Source: Hofstenia miamia (lineage: Eukaryota > Xenacoelomorpha > Acoela). Taken from it: a DNA stretch of 64,000 bases. Shown piece after piece: positions 12,291-22,562 of the stretch. The DNA lies in NCBI GenBank assembly GCA_004352715.1, contig SCFE01000038.1, positions 1,827,667 to 1,891,666 of the forward strand, given 5' to 3'. Numbering within the stretch: the first letter of the stretch is position 1; each line of letters opens with the position of its first letter. The position numbers and the translations under genes are program-made. The notes beneath the pieces were generated by a model, which was given only the letters and a program-made list of their open reading frames with translations, did no database searches and was not told the origin of the DNA.

Positions 12291-12914
12291 TTGAACATTG
12301 TACCCCTCTGCTTACAATCCTTCAAAATATGTTCACAGATTACCAGGTATAATTTTTATTTTATTATTAACTTACTATGTGTTTAGGTCCTTGGTAACAA
12401 TAGGCCTCCTGGGGAAAGCCAGCCACATTAAATAAATTGCTTAACGCATTTCTGGCCGCCACCTCCTGGGTGAATGTGGAAGTGCCGTCATATTTTAGAA
12501 TGAAGATAGAAACTTGAAGATTGCAAAATGCTGAACTTTGTCACTCAGAGTCACTGTGAATGTATGCTTTTACATTAGTACATAAATGTGCTTGGAAACA
12601 CACTCTAATGCAAATAACACATGATTTTTTGTTTGAAATATTTGGGTTTTGGATCTATGAATTGTTTTCCTTTAAACAATGTGTTGCATGTTTAAAACAT
12701 TTTACAACAAACACGCCCTAAGTAAAATTTGTCATTAAAAATATCAGTTTGCCTAAATTCTAAAAATCAAAGATTCTCACTTTTGGTTTAAACAAATTGT
12801 CTAAAAAATTAATTTGCTCAATTTAGTTTCGTCAAAAATATTTTGTCGCTAGATGGCGTCCAATAGAATCACTTCATTTCCATATGGCAAATAGCCATGG
12901 CTGTCCCTTGGTAC
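12291..12914. repeat. Spacer between the two gag copies, with inverted-repeat arm
   Basis: 12382-12573 is the reverse complement of 18-210. The rest is AT-rich without genes. TCGCTAGATGGCGTC at 12846-12860 resembles the CTCF-type core motif (AGATGGCG) seen in animals; this is only a motif match. Confidence 0.6.
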
Positions 12915-14470
12915 GTCCTTGCCCTGATCTTAACTACTGACATGACTGAAATGGTTAGAAAGCTAACACAGAAATAGAATCAATGAACATTGAGAAAGAG
13001 AGAATACTAAATGAAATGAAAGACAATACTAGTGCCAGATTAACAGAACAGAGAAACCTACTCCAAAGTCAAATAGAAATGTTAACAGACAAATAAAGAA
13101 ATGAAAATCAAGAGTGCAAAGTGGCAGCAATTGATGGCTGAAATGCATGAAGAAAATATAGGGCTATGAGAAGAAAACACAACAAAACAAATGGAAATCA
13201 ACAGCATTAGATTTGAACTATGACTATTGATGCTAAATAATGAAACTGAAGATAGCCACAAGAGAAAAACTCAAAAAGAGTTATAAAGAATAACAGTTGA
13301 AGATGCAGAAACACTAAGTAAAACTAATCTGCCCCAAGACAAAGAGTTGTTTATATGTAAAACACCTGAAACCTAGGAAGAATTTGTCCAAAAATTAGTA
13401 GGTGCAATAACCAAACAAGTGAAATAGAAATACAAAATGGAAACAGAAAAAAACCAATGTTCAATGATTCCATATTACTAGAAACAAACAACAAGAAAGC
13501 ACCATTACTCAAAGCTGTCCTTCCTAAGTTTATATAAAGAATAGACAACTATTCACCTACACTCACAGAATGGCTCCACATATTCAAAATGTATATGAAA
13601 GAGAATAAAGTCACACAAACAGCAGTGACAGCAAGATTCCCACTATATTTGAGTGGAGTGGCATACTAACACTACTTGGTACTTGACATGGAGACAAAAA
13701 CAAATTATAAGAAACTCATAGGTGAATACCAAGCATATTACAATGATGAGAGCTTCAAGAATCAATACAGAATGATCCTGAATGGAATGAGAATGAACAA
13801 ACACAAAAACTTGAGAAGCTATATGTCACAAGTAGAAAGAATGATCAAACTAAGCTTAAAGAGAACAAACCTATTCTAATTACAAACTTTTCTCTCACAT
13901 ATGCAAGGGACTACCCAAACCATTGAAACAGCAATTCAAAAATAATTGTGCTGCAGAAGACTCACTAGATTAAATGATAAGGAAAGGACTGGCAATACAA
14001 ATAGCAATGGAAAACAAGGCCAGGATAAATGAGAGAGCAACAAAAAACAAAGCACCCAGAGATTTGGAAACAAATTGATCACAAAAAATGGGAAACAAAG
14101 ACAAAATAATAAAGGTAAGACTGTAAGACTGAAAGAAAGAACAGTAAAAAAATAAGAAGAGATCTAAAATGTCACAACTGCAGAACCAAAGGGCACCTCA
14201 GAAAAGACTGTAGAAAACAAATTTATATAATTGAAACTGACAAAATATACTTCAGAGAAGAAGACTTAATCAAAAATGAAGAAAGTCTTACCAAAGACAC
14301 AAGGTGATGATCACAACAGAAAAACAGGTTTTGATGAAGCTAATTAAATAGGAGGAGTACAAAAACATTCACTGGGACATGCCTCAGGCAATCACACTAA
14401 TCAAGAGATCAAATGAAATGATCCATGGAAAAAGAGTCATCATTCTTATTTAGGTATACTGGTGGAGGAG
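12915..14470 (+). mobile_element. Gypsy-like gag region, copy B, with CCHC zinc knuckle and polypurine tract
   Basis: 12915-14144 repeats 11051-12290. After that point it continues into a retroviral-type zinc knuckle, C-X2-C-X4-H-X4-C, at 14170-14211 (CHNCRTKGHLRKDC), which binds element RNA in gag proteins. No protease, reverse transcriptase or integrase follows; instead the sequence reaches a purine-rich GGTGGAGGAG (14461-14470) immediately before the TG of the LTR, a typical polypurine tract position. An internally deleted, multiply stopped element. Confidence 0.65.
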
Positions 14471-15224
14471 TGTGGCATAATCATGTTGAGTACAAAGAAT
14501 AATAAAAAAAGTATCCAAGACTATCAGTAATTAATTTAATTATACTTTTATACAAAACAAAATTATTATTCTTTTAATTTTTATAAAGCAATTGTGCAGT
14601 TTTGATATTACATTTATCAGTAAATGGTTTGGCAACATCTAAAAGGATGAAACCACTACAGCTAATTAGATGATGTTACATAATCAAAAGCAGATGAACA
14701 AATTAACAAATTGTAAACAAATTTGAATTTGCAAACAGGTACATGCTGATTGTTTAATTGTTTGTGCAATACTATTATAAATATCATGAAATAGATTTAG
14801 TTGGTGATGAATTTACTTCATTTGATTTCTTATATTGTATTATCAGGTGTGATTATAAATAATGTAGAGTCACTCAGGGACTTTTTGCAAATTTAATTTA
14901 GTTTTGATTTATTTCTTATTTTTTAATTTGTATGAATTATGTCACTTTGACATCAGTTTATGATACTATATTTATGTCCCCTCAATGCTGTGATACATGT
15001 TTTTTTTGCTCAATTGAATTTGTAATGGAAATGTGATTGTATGATTTTTTGAGTTGTAAACAAAGACAGGTAATTATTTTGAAACTTTGTATAAATAGGG
15101 GAAGCATTGTAGCAAAGCACAATAGAGTTTACCTTACCTCAACTGTGTTCAACTCTCTTACACATTTATATTTTTCTTTTATTCAATTGATTTGATAATA
15201 ATCATTGTGTAAGTGACTGTGACA
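14471..15224 (+). mobile_element. LTR shared by the two Gypsy-like elements
   Basis: Runs from TGTGGC to TGTGACA (TG...CA, 754 bp), preceded by a polypurine tract and followed after four bases by a primer-binding-site-like TGGAGTTACTCTAGC (15229-15243). A TATAAATAG box lies at 15090-15098, consistent with a U3 promoter. I found no second matching LTR in the window, so boundaries rest on these signals rather than on an LTR alignment. Confidence 0.55.
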
Positions 15225-15954
15225 ATTTTGGAGTTACTCTAGCTGTGAACTGATTTGATGCATGGCTTTCAGGCAGTTAACAGCCCAAATCATAGACCAA
15301 ATTAAGTTATGGTTACATATAGGAAAAATAAGAACTTTGTTTGATTTCAACATGCACCAATAATCTGATTACACTGTGATGATATTATACTGTTGGTTAA
15401 CATAAATGCATGCCAATTATGAGTTATTTAGTTGTGAGCTGAGAGATAAGAACTACATTGAGACTGTTGTATTTGTATTGAGATAGAAATTAAATAATGA
15501 GACAATTAGGCTAGAAGCCATATGAATTGGTCATCCTGGATGTTTTCTCTCTAAACAGTTACATGTTACATGGATGAATTACTGATGTTTGTTAGATCTA
15601 TTATTTTATCATTAGAATTATGGCTGCTCTATTAAGTTGACTTTTGCAACCTTCTGCCATGACAATTAGTTCCTTAGTAATGCCTCTGTAGTTCCCAGCA
15701 ACTGATTCTAAAGGTGACCCTGACATGATCCTGAATGGCTATGATGCTAATTGCAGTCTAAGTGATGTTTGGAGATGTGTTCCAGTCATGTAACCTGTAT
15801 GTGCAACAAGGGTGTCACATAACATTCTTGATTGGGTTTTTTTGGTTTTATCAGGTCAGCTGGGATGGATTTCCCCTGACCTATCAGTTTCTGTTGTCTC
15901 TATTCTGTTGCATTTTGGATTTATTGTAGGGTCACATCTACATTATTACTGTAC
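15225..15954 (+). mobile_element. Gypsy-like element 2, leader region left of the P insertion
   Basis: Starts with the primer-binding-site-like sequence and carries no convincing ORF. It is contiguous with 19545 once the P element and one copy of its 8-bp target duplication are removed. Confidence 0.5.
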
Positions 15955-16202
15955 CAAGGCATACTTGAATACAGGCCTTGCAGCCCAATATTTTGCAAAA
16001 TTATCTAGGGCTGGAAAATACTAGATAAAAAGTATAATTATTATAAAAAAATGTTAACTGGAAAATTTTAATTTTTTTCTAGCTGAAGTACAATCATTAG
16101 AAAATGCTTTACAATAATTGTTAAGAAAAATAATACACAAAGTATTAAAAGATGTACTATAATTAAAGTTAAATATTTGAGATATTCTGTTGAAAATATT
16201 TG

Positions 16203-17871
16203 TTAGTCTTTTCCTGCACTGATAAAATTCCTTAAATTCATTAAATGTAAGATAAGCAAACACAACAAATGTAAAAATTTATCAGAAGGCATTCTTAAAC
16301 CACCACAATTTAAAAAATCAAAATATTTTTTATAATTTTCTGATGAATATATTTGATCTTCCATGCTTACATCTATATTCAATTTATACTTATGGGATAA
16401 AAATCCAGCAATATACAAACATAGGACAGTAGAATCATGTTGATTTAAGTTTGGTAGAGACTCAATATGTGTGATTTCCTGTTCAGTTATTTCAACTTCA
16501 CATGAACTGCACAAGTGTTTCTGGGTAGGTTGACATATCAAGGAGTTCAGGGAAGCCATTAACCAAGCCTTGTCAATGGACTGGATTTCCTGTACTTGCA
16601 GGACAGAAAAATAATAATTTCCACCACAGGATTGCCACAAATGGCCAAATAACTTTCCAAATCATCATTTTGAAAATATGCAGTCAACACATAGGTATGA
16701 TGAAAAGCTTGACAACATTGATTTGAAATCAAAAAAGTAGAAGCATCTGCAATGGAATAAGAGCACATATGCCATGCTAAGCTAGTGTCTTTACTTATCA
16801 TTCTTATGTGCTTTTCACTGAAAGAAGATTGACCCATAAAAGCAGCTAAATTTCCAATACTTTTTAGAAATGTAATAGAATGAAAATTGACAGTAATAGG
16901 TTGTTTATAAATGTTTAATGAATTAAGGCCATTGAATTGACTTTTAACATTTACAGTGTTCCACCAGTTTAGGATGAGCTCAAGAAATAAAGCTATTTGA
17001 TTGTCTTCTCCAAAGTTCACTCAAAGTGCTGCAATAGTCTTTTCCAAAAATACTTTGAGGACTAAATTAACCCTTTGTAATTGGAGTTTAGATGGGAAAA
17101 CTGAATTTTTTGTCACACTTGATAGCTTCACAGTGTTTTGAGCTTCAATCTGTAAGCAACTTTTGATATCTTTCCACTTTGCTGTATATATTTTCTGAGG
17201 CTTTCCAGGAATATAAGAATCCAATTCTTTGGAAGATTCCATTATAAAATTATTTCAGATTAACTTTAATATGTAAAAGGGGATGATTATCCAAACTATC
17301 ACTGTTAGGAGGGTATACTGACCATGGTTCATCAATTTTAATAAATGTAAATTTCTTAAAAAATAATTGCTTAATTTGGTGATTGTCTGTGATTATTGAA
17401 ATCAGAAAGCCATTTTTAGATTTAAAAATATCATACAATTGTGAGAATTACTCAAAAATTAGTTTGCTGGTAGTTCTTGTGCAAGGAATTGCTTTCAGAA
17501 CAATACATTGTCCTCCAAAAAAACATTTCATCATAAAAAACAACATTGTGCAAGCTTATTCATTGCAATTTTCAGCACTTCTACCAACAACAAAACCACC
17601 ATGATATTGTAAAGCAGGCTTCACATATATTTCATCTATTAGTATATTGCAACACATTTGACGTTTTTCTAATTGATCAAAAACTATTCCTAGATAAGTT
17701 AATGATTGCAAAAGCTGTAAGCTTGGAATGAACAGTTTTTTTGCATAGAAAACTATATGCAGTCCTTGATAAACAGTATAATTCAAAGGAGTGTGAAATA
17801 TCTGAAGCAGAGTAAATCTTGGAGTTTTTGTCAACATTGCAAAGATGTATTTGATTATTAATGAAATTCAC
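16203..17871 (-). pseudogene. P-element transposase, catalytic and C-terminal part (disrupted)
   Basis: Cut-and-paste transposase of the P/THAP9 family. Reading down the minus strand: LDEIYVKP-type catalytic block with ..Y.GGFVVGRSAEN (within 17556-17650; here IDEIYVKPALQYHGG), ITDNHQ (about 17385), VNLVLKVFLEKTIAAL (about 17023-17080), then FGEDNQIALFLELILNWWN (16950-17020), HHTYVLTAYFQNDDLE (about 16640-16690) and YYFSVLQVQEIQ (about 16575-16615). It is split by a single in-frame TGA at 17021-17023 between the TIAAL and NFGED blocks, and by frameshifts near 16630, 17245 and 17440-17560. Not functional as read. Some family residues can only be confirmed by alignment. Confidence 0.75.
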
Positions 17872-17903
17872 TCATTCATTGCTAACAGAATACTGATTTA
17901 GAA

Positions 17904-19188
17904 GGGTCTGTCTCTCTTCCCCCAAACTCACTTCCTCCAAGTTGACGTCACAAAATATTAAATACCATTAGAGACACAATTTCAATGAAATTGCAATTAA
18001 TATATTTGAATAAATATATGTATTTCTTTAAACTCTATTTTGATTAGTTTTCTATGTAGTTAAGATTGCTGAAATACGGAATTACAAGTAAATATATGTT
18101 AATATATTCTATAATTATTAATGTTGAGGTTTGCCATTTGCATTTAGTAAACATTTAGAAATCCTTTGAAAGTCTGTTTAGATTTAAAATAGAAATTTAA
18201 TTATGTTGATTATTTTTGTAGTTTGTACTTTATTGTAATAAGTAATATTTTTTTCAGCGTTCATTTGTTATTTATTTGCTAATTTTTTATTATATATCTG
18301 ATAGATTTCCCAATCAGATAGTATTCATTGTTTGTGCTGACAGACTATTCTATTCTTTTTTGCAGTAATCAAGAGTTGCTTATAATTTTGAAAATATTGA
18401 ATGTGATTTTTTTATATGTATTTTACTACAATGAGTGGGAGTCAGCTCTCTCATGACACCCCTGCATTAAAAGCAGTTAATACTTGAGTACATTACTTGA
18501 GGGGGACCAGGAATCTGGAAAAATCGTAATAATGCATCACATTGGTTTGCTATTTACAAATACAATACAGAAATTTATATCATCCAGGTGTTAAACAAAA
18601 ATCGCTAATGTTTCTGATTTTTATTTTATACTGGTATACCTGCAGGTATATTATTTCAAATTGTTGTTTACAAAAATAAAGGAGCATTTCAAAAAGCAGA
18701 TCCAACAGGATTTAAACCTGTAATTTCCATATAAGAAATGGCTGTGTTGTCTTACACTATGAATCTGTAAAATACTTTTTAGAAATAGATAAGCTACCCA
18801 AAATTAGTCTGAAGTAAATATGACACAAAACAAATTAGCATTTATATATTAGCTATAAATTATGAAATTACACAGCACAAGGCATGCTAAAGCAATTCTT
18901 TAATCATCAGGTTAGATCTAAACAGTGCCAGGGGTAAAATATACATATATAATATGTAAATAGTCAATGCTTATAATTATAGCACATATTTACATTTACT
19001 TACTTGTAAATCCATATTTCAGCAAACTTAATTACATAAGAAACTAATCAAAATACAGTTTAAAGAAATACATATATTTATTCAAATATATTAATTGCAA
19101 TTTCATTGAAGTTGTGTCTCTACCAGTATTTAATTGTTTGTGACGTCAGACTTGGGGGAAGTGAGTTTGGGGGAAGAGAGACAGACCC
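17904..19188. mobile_element. Foldback element with about 215-bp inverted arms, nested in the P element
   Basis: 17904-18118 and 18971-19188 are inverted copies with a few percent mismatches and small indels. Both begin GGGTCTGTCTCTCTTCCCCC at the outer edge and include TGACGTCA. The 850-bp centre has no recognisable ORF. No target duplication is evident. It lies between the THAP exon and the rest of the transposase gene. Confidence 0.7.
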
Positions 19189-19305
19189 GCAAAAAGGGCC
19201 AGATTCATCATCCTTTGGAAAGCTATAAACTGTTATTTTGAATGAAGAGTCTTTTCTGCTGTCATAATTGGTGCAGCAATAACCCACAGAGCACTTCTTT
19301 GGCAC
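19189..19305 (-). pseudogene. THAP zinc-finger N-terminus of the P transposase (truncated)
   Basis: Encodes the start of a THAP DNA-binding finger: PKKCSVGYCCTNYDS then VYSFPKDDE, matching the C2-4C opening and V-Y-x-F-P-x-D motif. The expected ATG is GTG, preceded directly by a TGA, so the start is lost. The distal half (Trp, Cys-X2-His) is absent because the foldback starts at 19188. Confidence 0.7.
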
Positions 19306-19544
19306 TCAATGTATTAATCTTGTGTGTAACAATTAATTATTCATGTATGAGTAATAAATTAATAAGTTAACCACTAAGCATCAGGTAACAACAGTGAGCT
19401 TGTGTCTAATAATATGCTAGGAGTTGCAAGTGCCTTCTCTTGGGAGAAACTGAAATTTAATTTTATCAAACTATCACCAGCCCTCAATAATATGGTAAAT
19501 AATTCAGCTGCAAGGCCTGTATTCAAGTACACCTTGTACTGTAC

Positions 19545-20345
19545 CTATACCACATAAAGGTTGCTTCTATTCTGTTATTGACTTTGTTGATCAGTTGACA
19601 GTGCTCCAAACTATTGATGGAAATTTTTCTGAGAAGGGTTATATTCTTGTTATTTGTTCTTATTACAAAATGGATTCTAATCATACTTTATTTGTTCTCC
19701 CTTTGTATCCCCCTCAGTGGGATTTCCCTGTGCAAGTGCTGGTAGCCTGAACACTACCCCTTGTACTGTTGGATCACTAGTTAATGTAACCCTTCCTACT
19801 TCTCCTACTCAGGTTTCTCCTGTAAACCACTGACACATACTAAACACTCATAATGCTCTGCCAATTCCAGATTGTCTGTCAACCTTGTCAGTTAACCCTA
19901 CCCTGCAGTTTGATCACCAGACAATCAAGATTGAGCATCTATGGGATTCATTGTCTCAACAAGTCACTCTGTGATTGGAAGGTGAGAGGCGCATTAAGGC
20001 TTTGCAAGCCAAGCTCAATACCCAGCACATTGAGTACCAATGCATGGAACAGAAAATGTTACAATCAATCATGTCACTGGAACTTCAGATTAATCAGTTT
20101 ATGTCCAACAAGACCAGTCTTTGTGAAGTACTCTCATCTCCAGTAGGTGACTTGTGCTGCATTGAAGTTTTGGATGATTTTCACAAAAGGCTAACCTGCC
20201 AATTTGCTCATATGTTAACTACTCAACAAGAGTGTCCTCCTCCATCTTGTGACATGATTTGTGAAACTGTTCTAACTTGATCTGCTTCACCATGCATTTT
20301 CATGTGAACTGTGAGCCTATATTCACTTAATCTTCCATTTCTCAT
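19545..20345 (+). mobile_element. Gypsy-like element 2: coiled-coil part of gag
   Basis: A stretch around 19975-20280 reads as a helical, Gln/Leu-rich segment (EGERRIKALQAKLNTQ, then LELQINQF) with stops upstream and at 20278. By position it precedes the gag core. No catalytic domain. Confidence 0.45.
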
Positions 20346-20876
20346 GTGTCAACTTTGGCTACTTTAGCAACACCTATTCATCCCATGGGACATTGTCACA
20401 TCCCTTTGGTATCTGTGAGTACCACAGCTATGCATTCTGCTTCTGAGCATGTTGCTGATAGAAACCCATCCTTTTGTGTACCTATCAGGTCTGTGATATG
20501 TGGCTGGCCATGGTTCACTAAATTGGTTCTTCCTTTAGAGTCTAGTAGAGGTCCCAAGTATTTCAATAAGCACTCCACATTACCAAAATTCACTGGTCAA
20601 ATTGATGCAGTCTCTCAGTCCTTTGATGAATGGTTCTTTCTCTTCAAGTTAACTATGAAACAGTATCATATGACACAAGACACTGCTGTATTGCAATTTC
20701 CAATATATCTCCATAGACTGGTGTACAACCAGTACATGATGCTTGACCAAGAGACTAAAATGAATTATCAGTTACTGGTAGAATACTTTGAGGATCACTA
20801 CAGAGTGCCTCACATCAAACATCAATATAAGACCCTCCTTTGCAACATGTCTTTCAGAAAAGGTGATGATGTCTAG
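20346..20876 (+). mobile_element. Gypsy-like element 2: gag core
   Basis: Continuous 176-codon frame with a retrotransposon gag signature in its second half: LPKFTGQIDAV...W-F-F-L-F-K, then FPIYLHRLVYNQYMMLDQET and a Y-F-x-D-H-Y block. The same pattern appears in copies A and B near 11.8 and 13.7 kb, so the elements are related. The start at 20346 is only the first ATG; the true gag begins upstream. Ends in a TAG, after which gag-like sequence continues in another frame to about 21140. Confidence 0.65.
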
Positions 20877-21411
20877 AATTACATCACTCAGGTAGAGAGG
20901 CAGTTTTGACTAAGCAGTTTATTGCCCAACTACTCTCAACATGATCTTTTTACCTATATCTGCCATGGTTTTCCACAATATATCTGCTCTCACTTGGAAC
21001 TAAAGTGTGATCCTGAAGATGATCTCCACACAATCATAGAGAAAGCTATCAGCATCATTTACCTGATACATAAAACAAATCAAATTGACAAGGATGTCAC
21101 TGAGTTGAAGACTAACACTGGACTTGGTAAGTCTACAGCCTAGGAAGGTTTCTCCCAAGCTCCAGTAAAGAAAGAGTTTGACTTGTCCTTGGTTAGGTGT
21201 TTCTAATACAGTCAAAAGGGCTACTTGCAAACTACCTGCATCACCATTATCCAGATCTTAGCTGATGGAGATGGATTTGTAATAGATGACAAGCCTACTG
21301 ACAATGGTAGTGATGCCATCCACACAGCCAAACCTTTAAACTAAAGGGAGTGCCATCTCCTAACAACTGAGTGCTGGAGATTCTCATAATTACTGCCTAA
21401 TGCAAAAAAAC

Positions 21412-21676
21412 GTGATTCCTGTTAACATCAATGGGTGCCTAGTACATGCAACAGTGGATACTGGAGCTGCTGCTAAGCATTATGTATGAGCCAGGACGCC
21501 TTGTATCCATCTGTCATTAGTCTGATTGATGTGTCTCAAAATAGAATCTCACTTAGAGGAAAAGTGAGTGACATGGACATACAGATCAACAACATATTGT
21601 TTCAAGTAGATCTGGTAGTAGTGGATACTTTGAATCAGACTCTGCCCTATTATATTATTTTGGGGATTGATACTTG
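21412..21676 (+). pseudogene. Gypsy-like element 2: aspartic protease remnant
   Basis: VNINGCLVHATVDTGAA places the D-T-G-A catalytic loop at 21457-21468. After a stop and frame change near 21488 the protease end is visible as ISLRGKVSDMDIQIN and YYIILGIDT (about 21645-21673), the usual I-L-G-x-D close. Retroviral-type proteases mature gag-pol; this one is broken. Confidence 0.65.
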
Positions 21677-21979
21677 AGACACACAGTTAGCACCTTGGCA
21701 AGTAAGGATGGCTTCAAGGATTTGGCTCCAGAGTGGTACTGTGTGAGTTGGTCCCAGCTGGAGTTCTTTTTGGAATTGAATTTTTTTGTTTGTTTGTAAA
21801 ATTGGTGAACCACCAACATAACAGTTCTGTTGGAATGTGGGTCACTCTCTGCTATGTTAGACTTTGCAACCTCCAATCTAAACTCTTGAGTTACCCAGTA
21901 CCACTAGAATAGCCAGAGCTCCCCTGTGATTCTACAATAACAGCATGCTGGCCTGGCTAAAGAACTTCTCCAGTGATAA

Positions 21980-22562
21980 GTCTAATATCATAGCCAGGTG
22001 GATTGAGTATTTAAATGACTTCTCATTCACTATACAACACCAACCTGGGAAGCTGCACCTCAATGCTGACTACTGGACTTCCCTTCCCAGTTATGGGTGA
22101 GATTTAAAGCAGATGGCAGGAGAATGAATTTGATTTAGGTTCATTCTGTTAACTGAATATGAAATGTTGCATGAGATTAATGCTGATCAGCAAGGCAGAG
22201 CAATCCTGCCCATTCTAGTACATAAAGAGATAACAGTAGAAGAGATCATCTACCATCAGAAGTGTGACAAGGTGTTGTCAGAGATCATACAGAGAATGAC
22301 AGATCCATTCTTCCTGATGGACCCAGTAACCAATAGATACTTTAAAAGATACAATTGGCAAGTAAATGAACAAGGTCTTCTGTACATGAAAAGCAGGCTA
22401 ACAGCTTTTAGATCCAAATTGCTAAGGAATTATAATAAACTTTATTACACATATGATGTGCCTATGAGCCCCAAATTGTATTACATGTTGTTTATTGTAA
22501 TTGCTATTTTAGATAGTGTTATATATGACCTTTCACTAGGACTATTAAACTTCCAGTTTTGA
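21980..22562 (+). pseudogene. Gypsy-like element 2: RNase H end and linker; reverse transcriptase missing
   Basis: 21996-22095 reads ARWIEYLNDFSFTIQHQPGK then LHLNADYWTSLP, the RWLEYL..F-x-I-x-H-x-P-G-K-x-N-x-A-D hallmark at the end of Gypsy RNase H. 22164-22562 then gives the Q-x-x-D...linker that normally leads into integrase. Only about 300 bp separate protease and RNase H, so the reverse transcriptase (normally over 600 bp) has been deleted. No integrase follows. Confidence 0.65.

Larger units (their letters stand above)
15955..19536 (-). mobile_element. P-family DNA transposon (THAP9/P element type), 8-bp TSD
   Basis: Ends are CAAGGCATACTTGAATACAG at 15955 and the near reverse complement ending at 19536; similarity of the inverted ends extends at least 30 bp. 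Flanking direct repeats TACTGTAC at 15947-15954 and 19537-19544 are a perfect 8-bp duplication, the size known for P elements. The minus-strand coding content matches the family. The element is 3582 bp, of which 1285 bp is a nested foldback; without it about 2.3 kb remains. Confidence 0.85.

Noticed and set aside
1-12600. Complete Polinton bounded by the 18-210 and 12382-12573 inverted repeats
   Set aside because: No integrase, ATPase, protease or capsid genes between the arms, and Gypsy gag lies inside the right arm. Kept only as an open possibility in the findings.
17906-19188. Foldback arms as the P element's own terminal repeats
   Set aside because: The P ends are outside them, marked by CAAGG-type inverted termini and the 8-bp TACTGTAC duplication.
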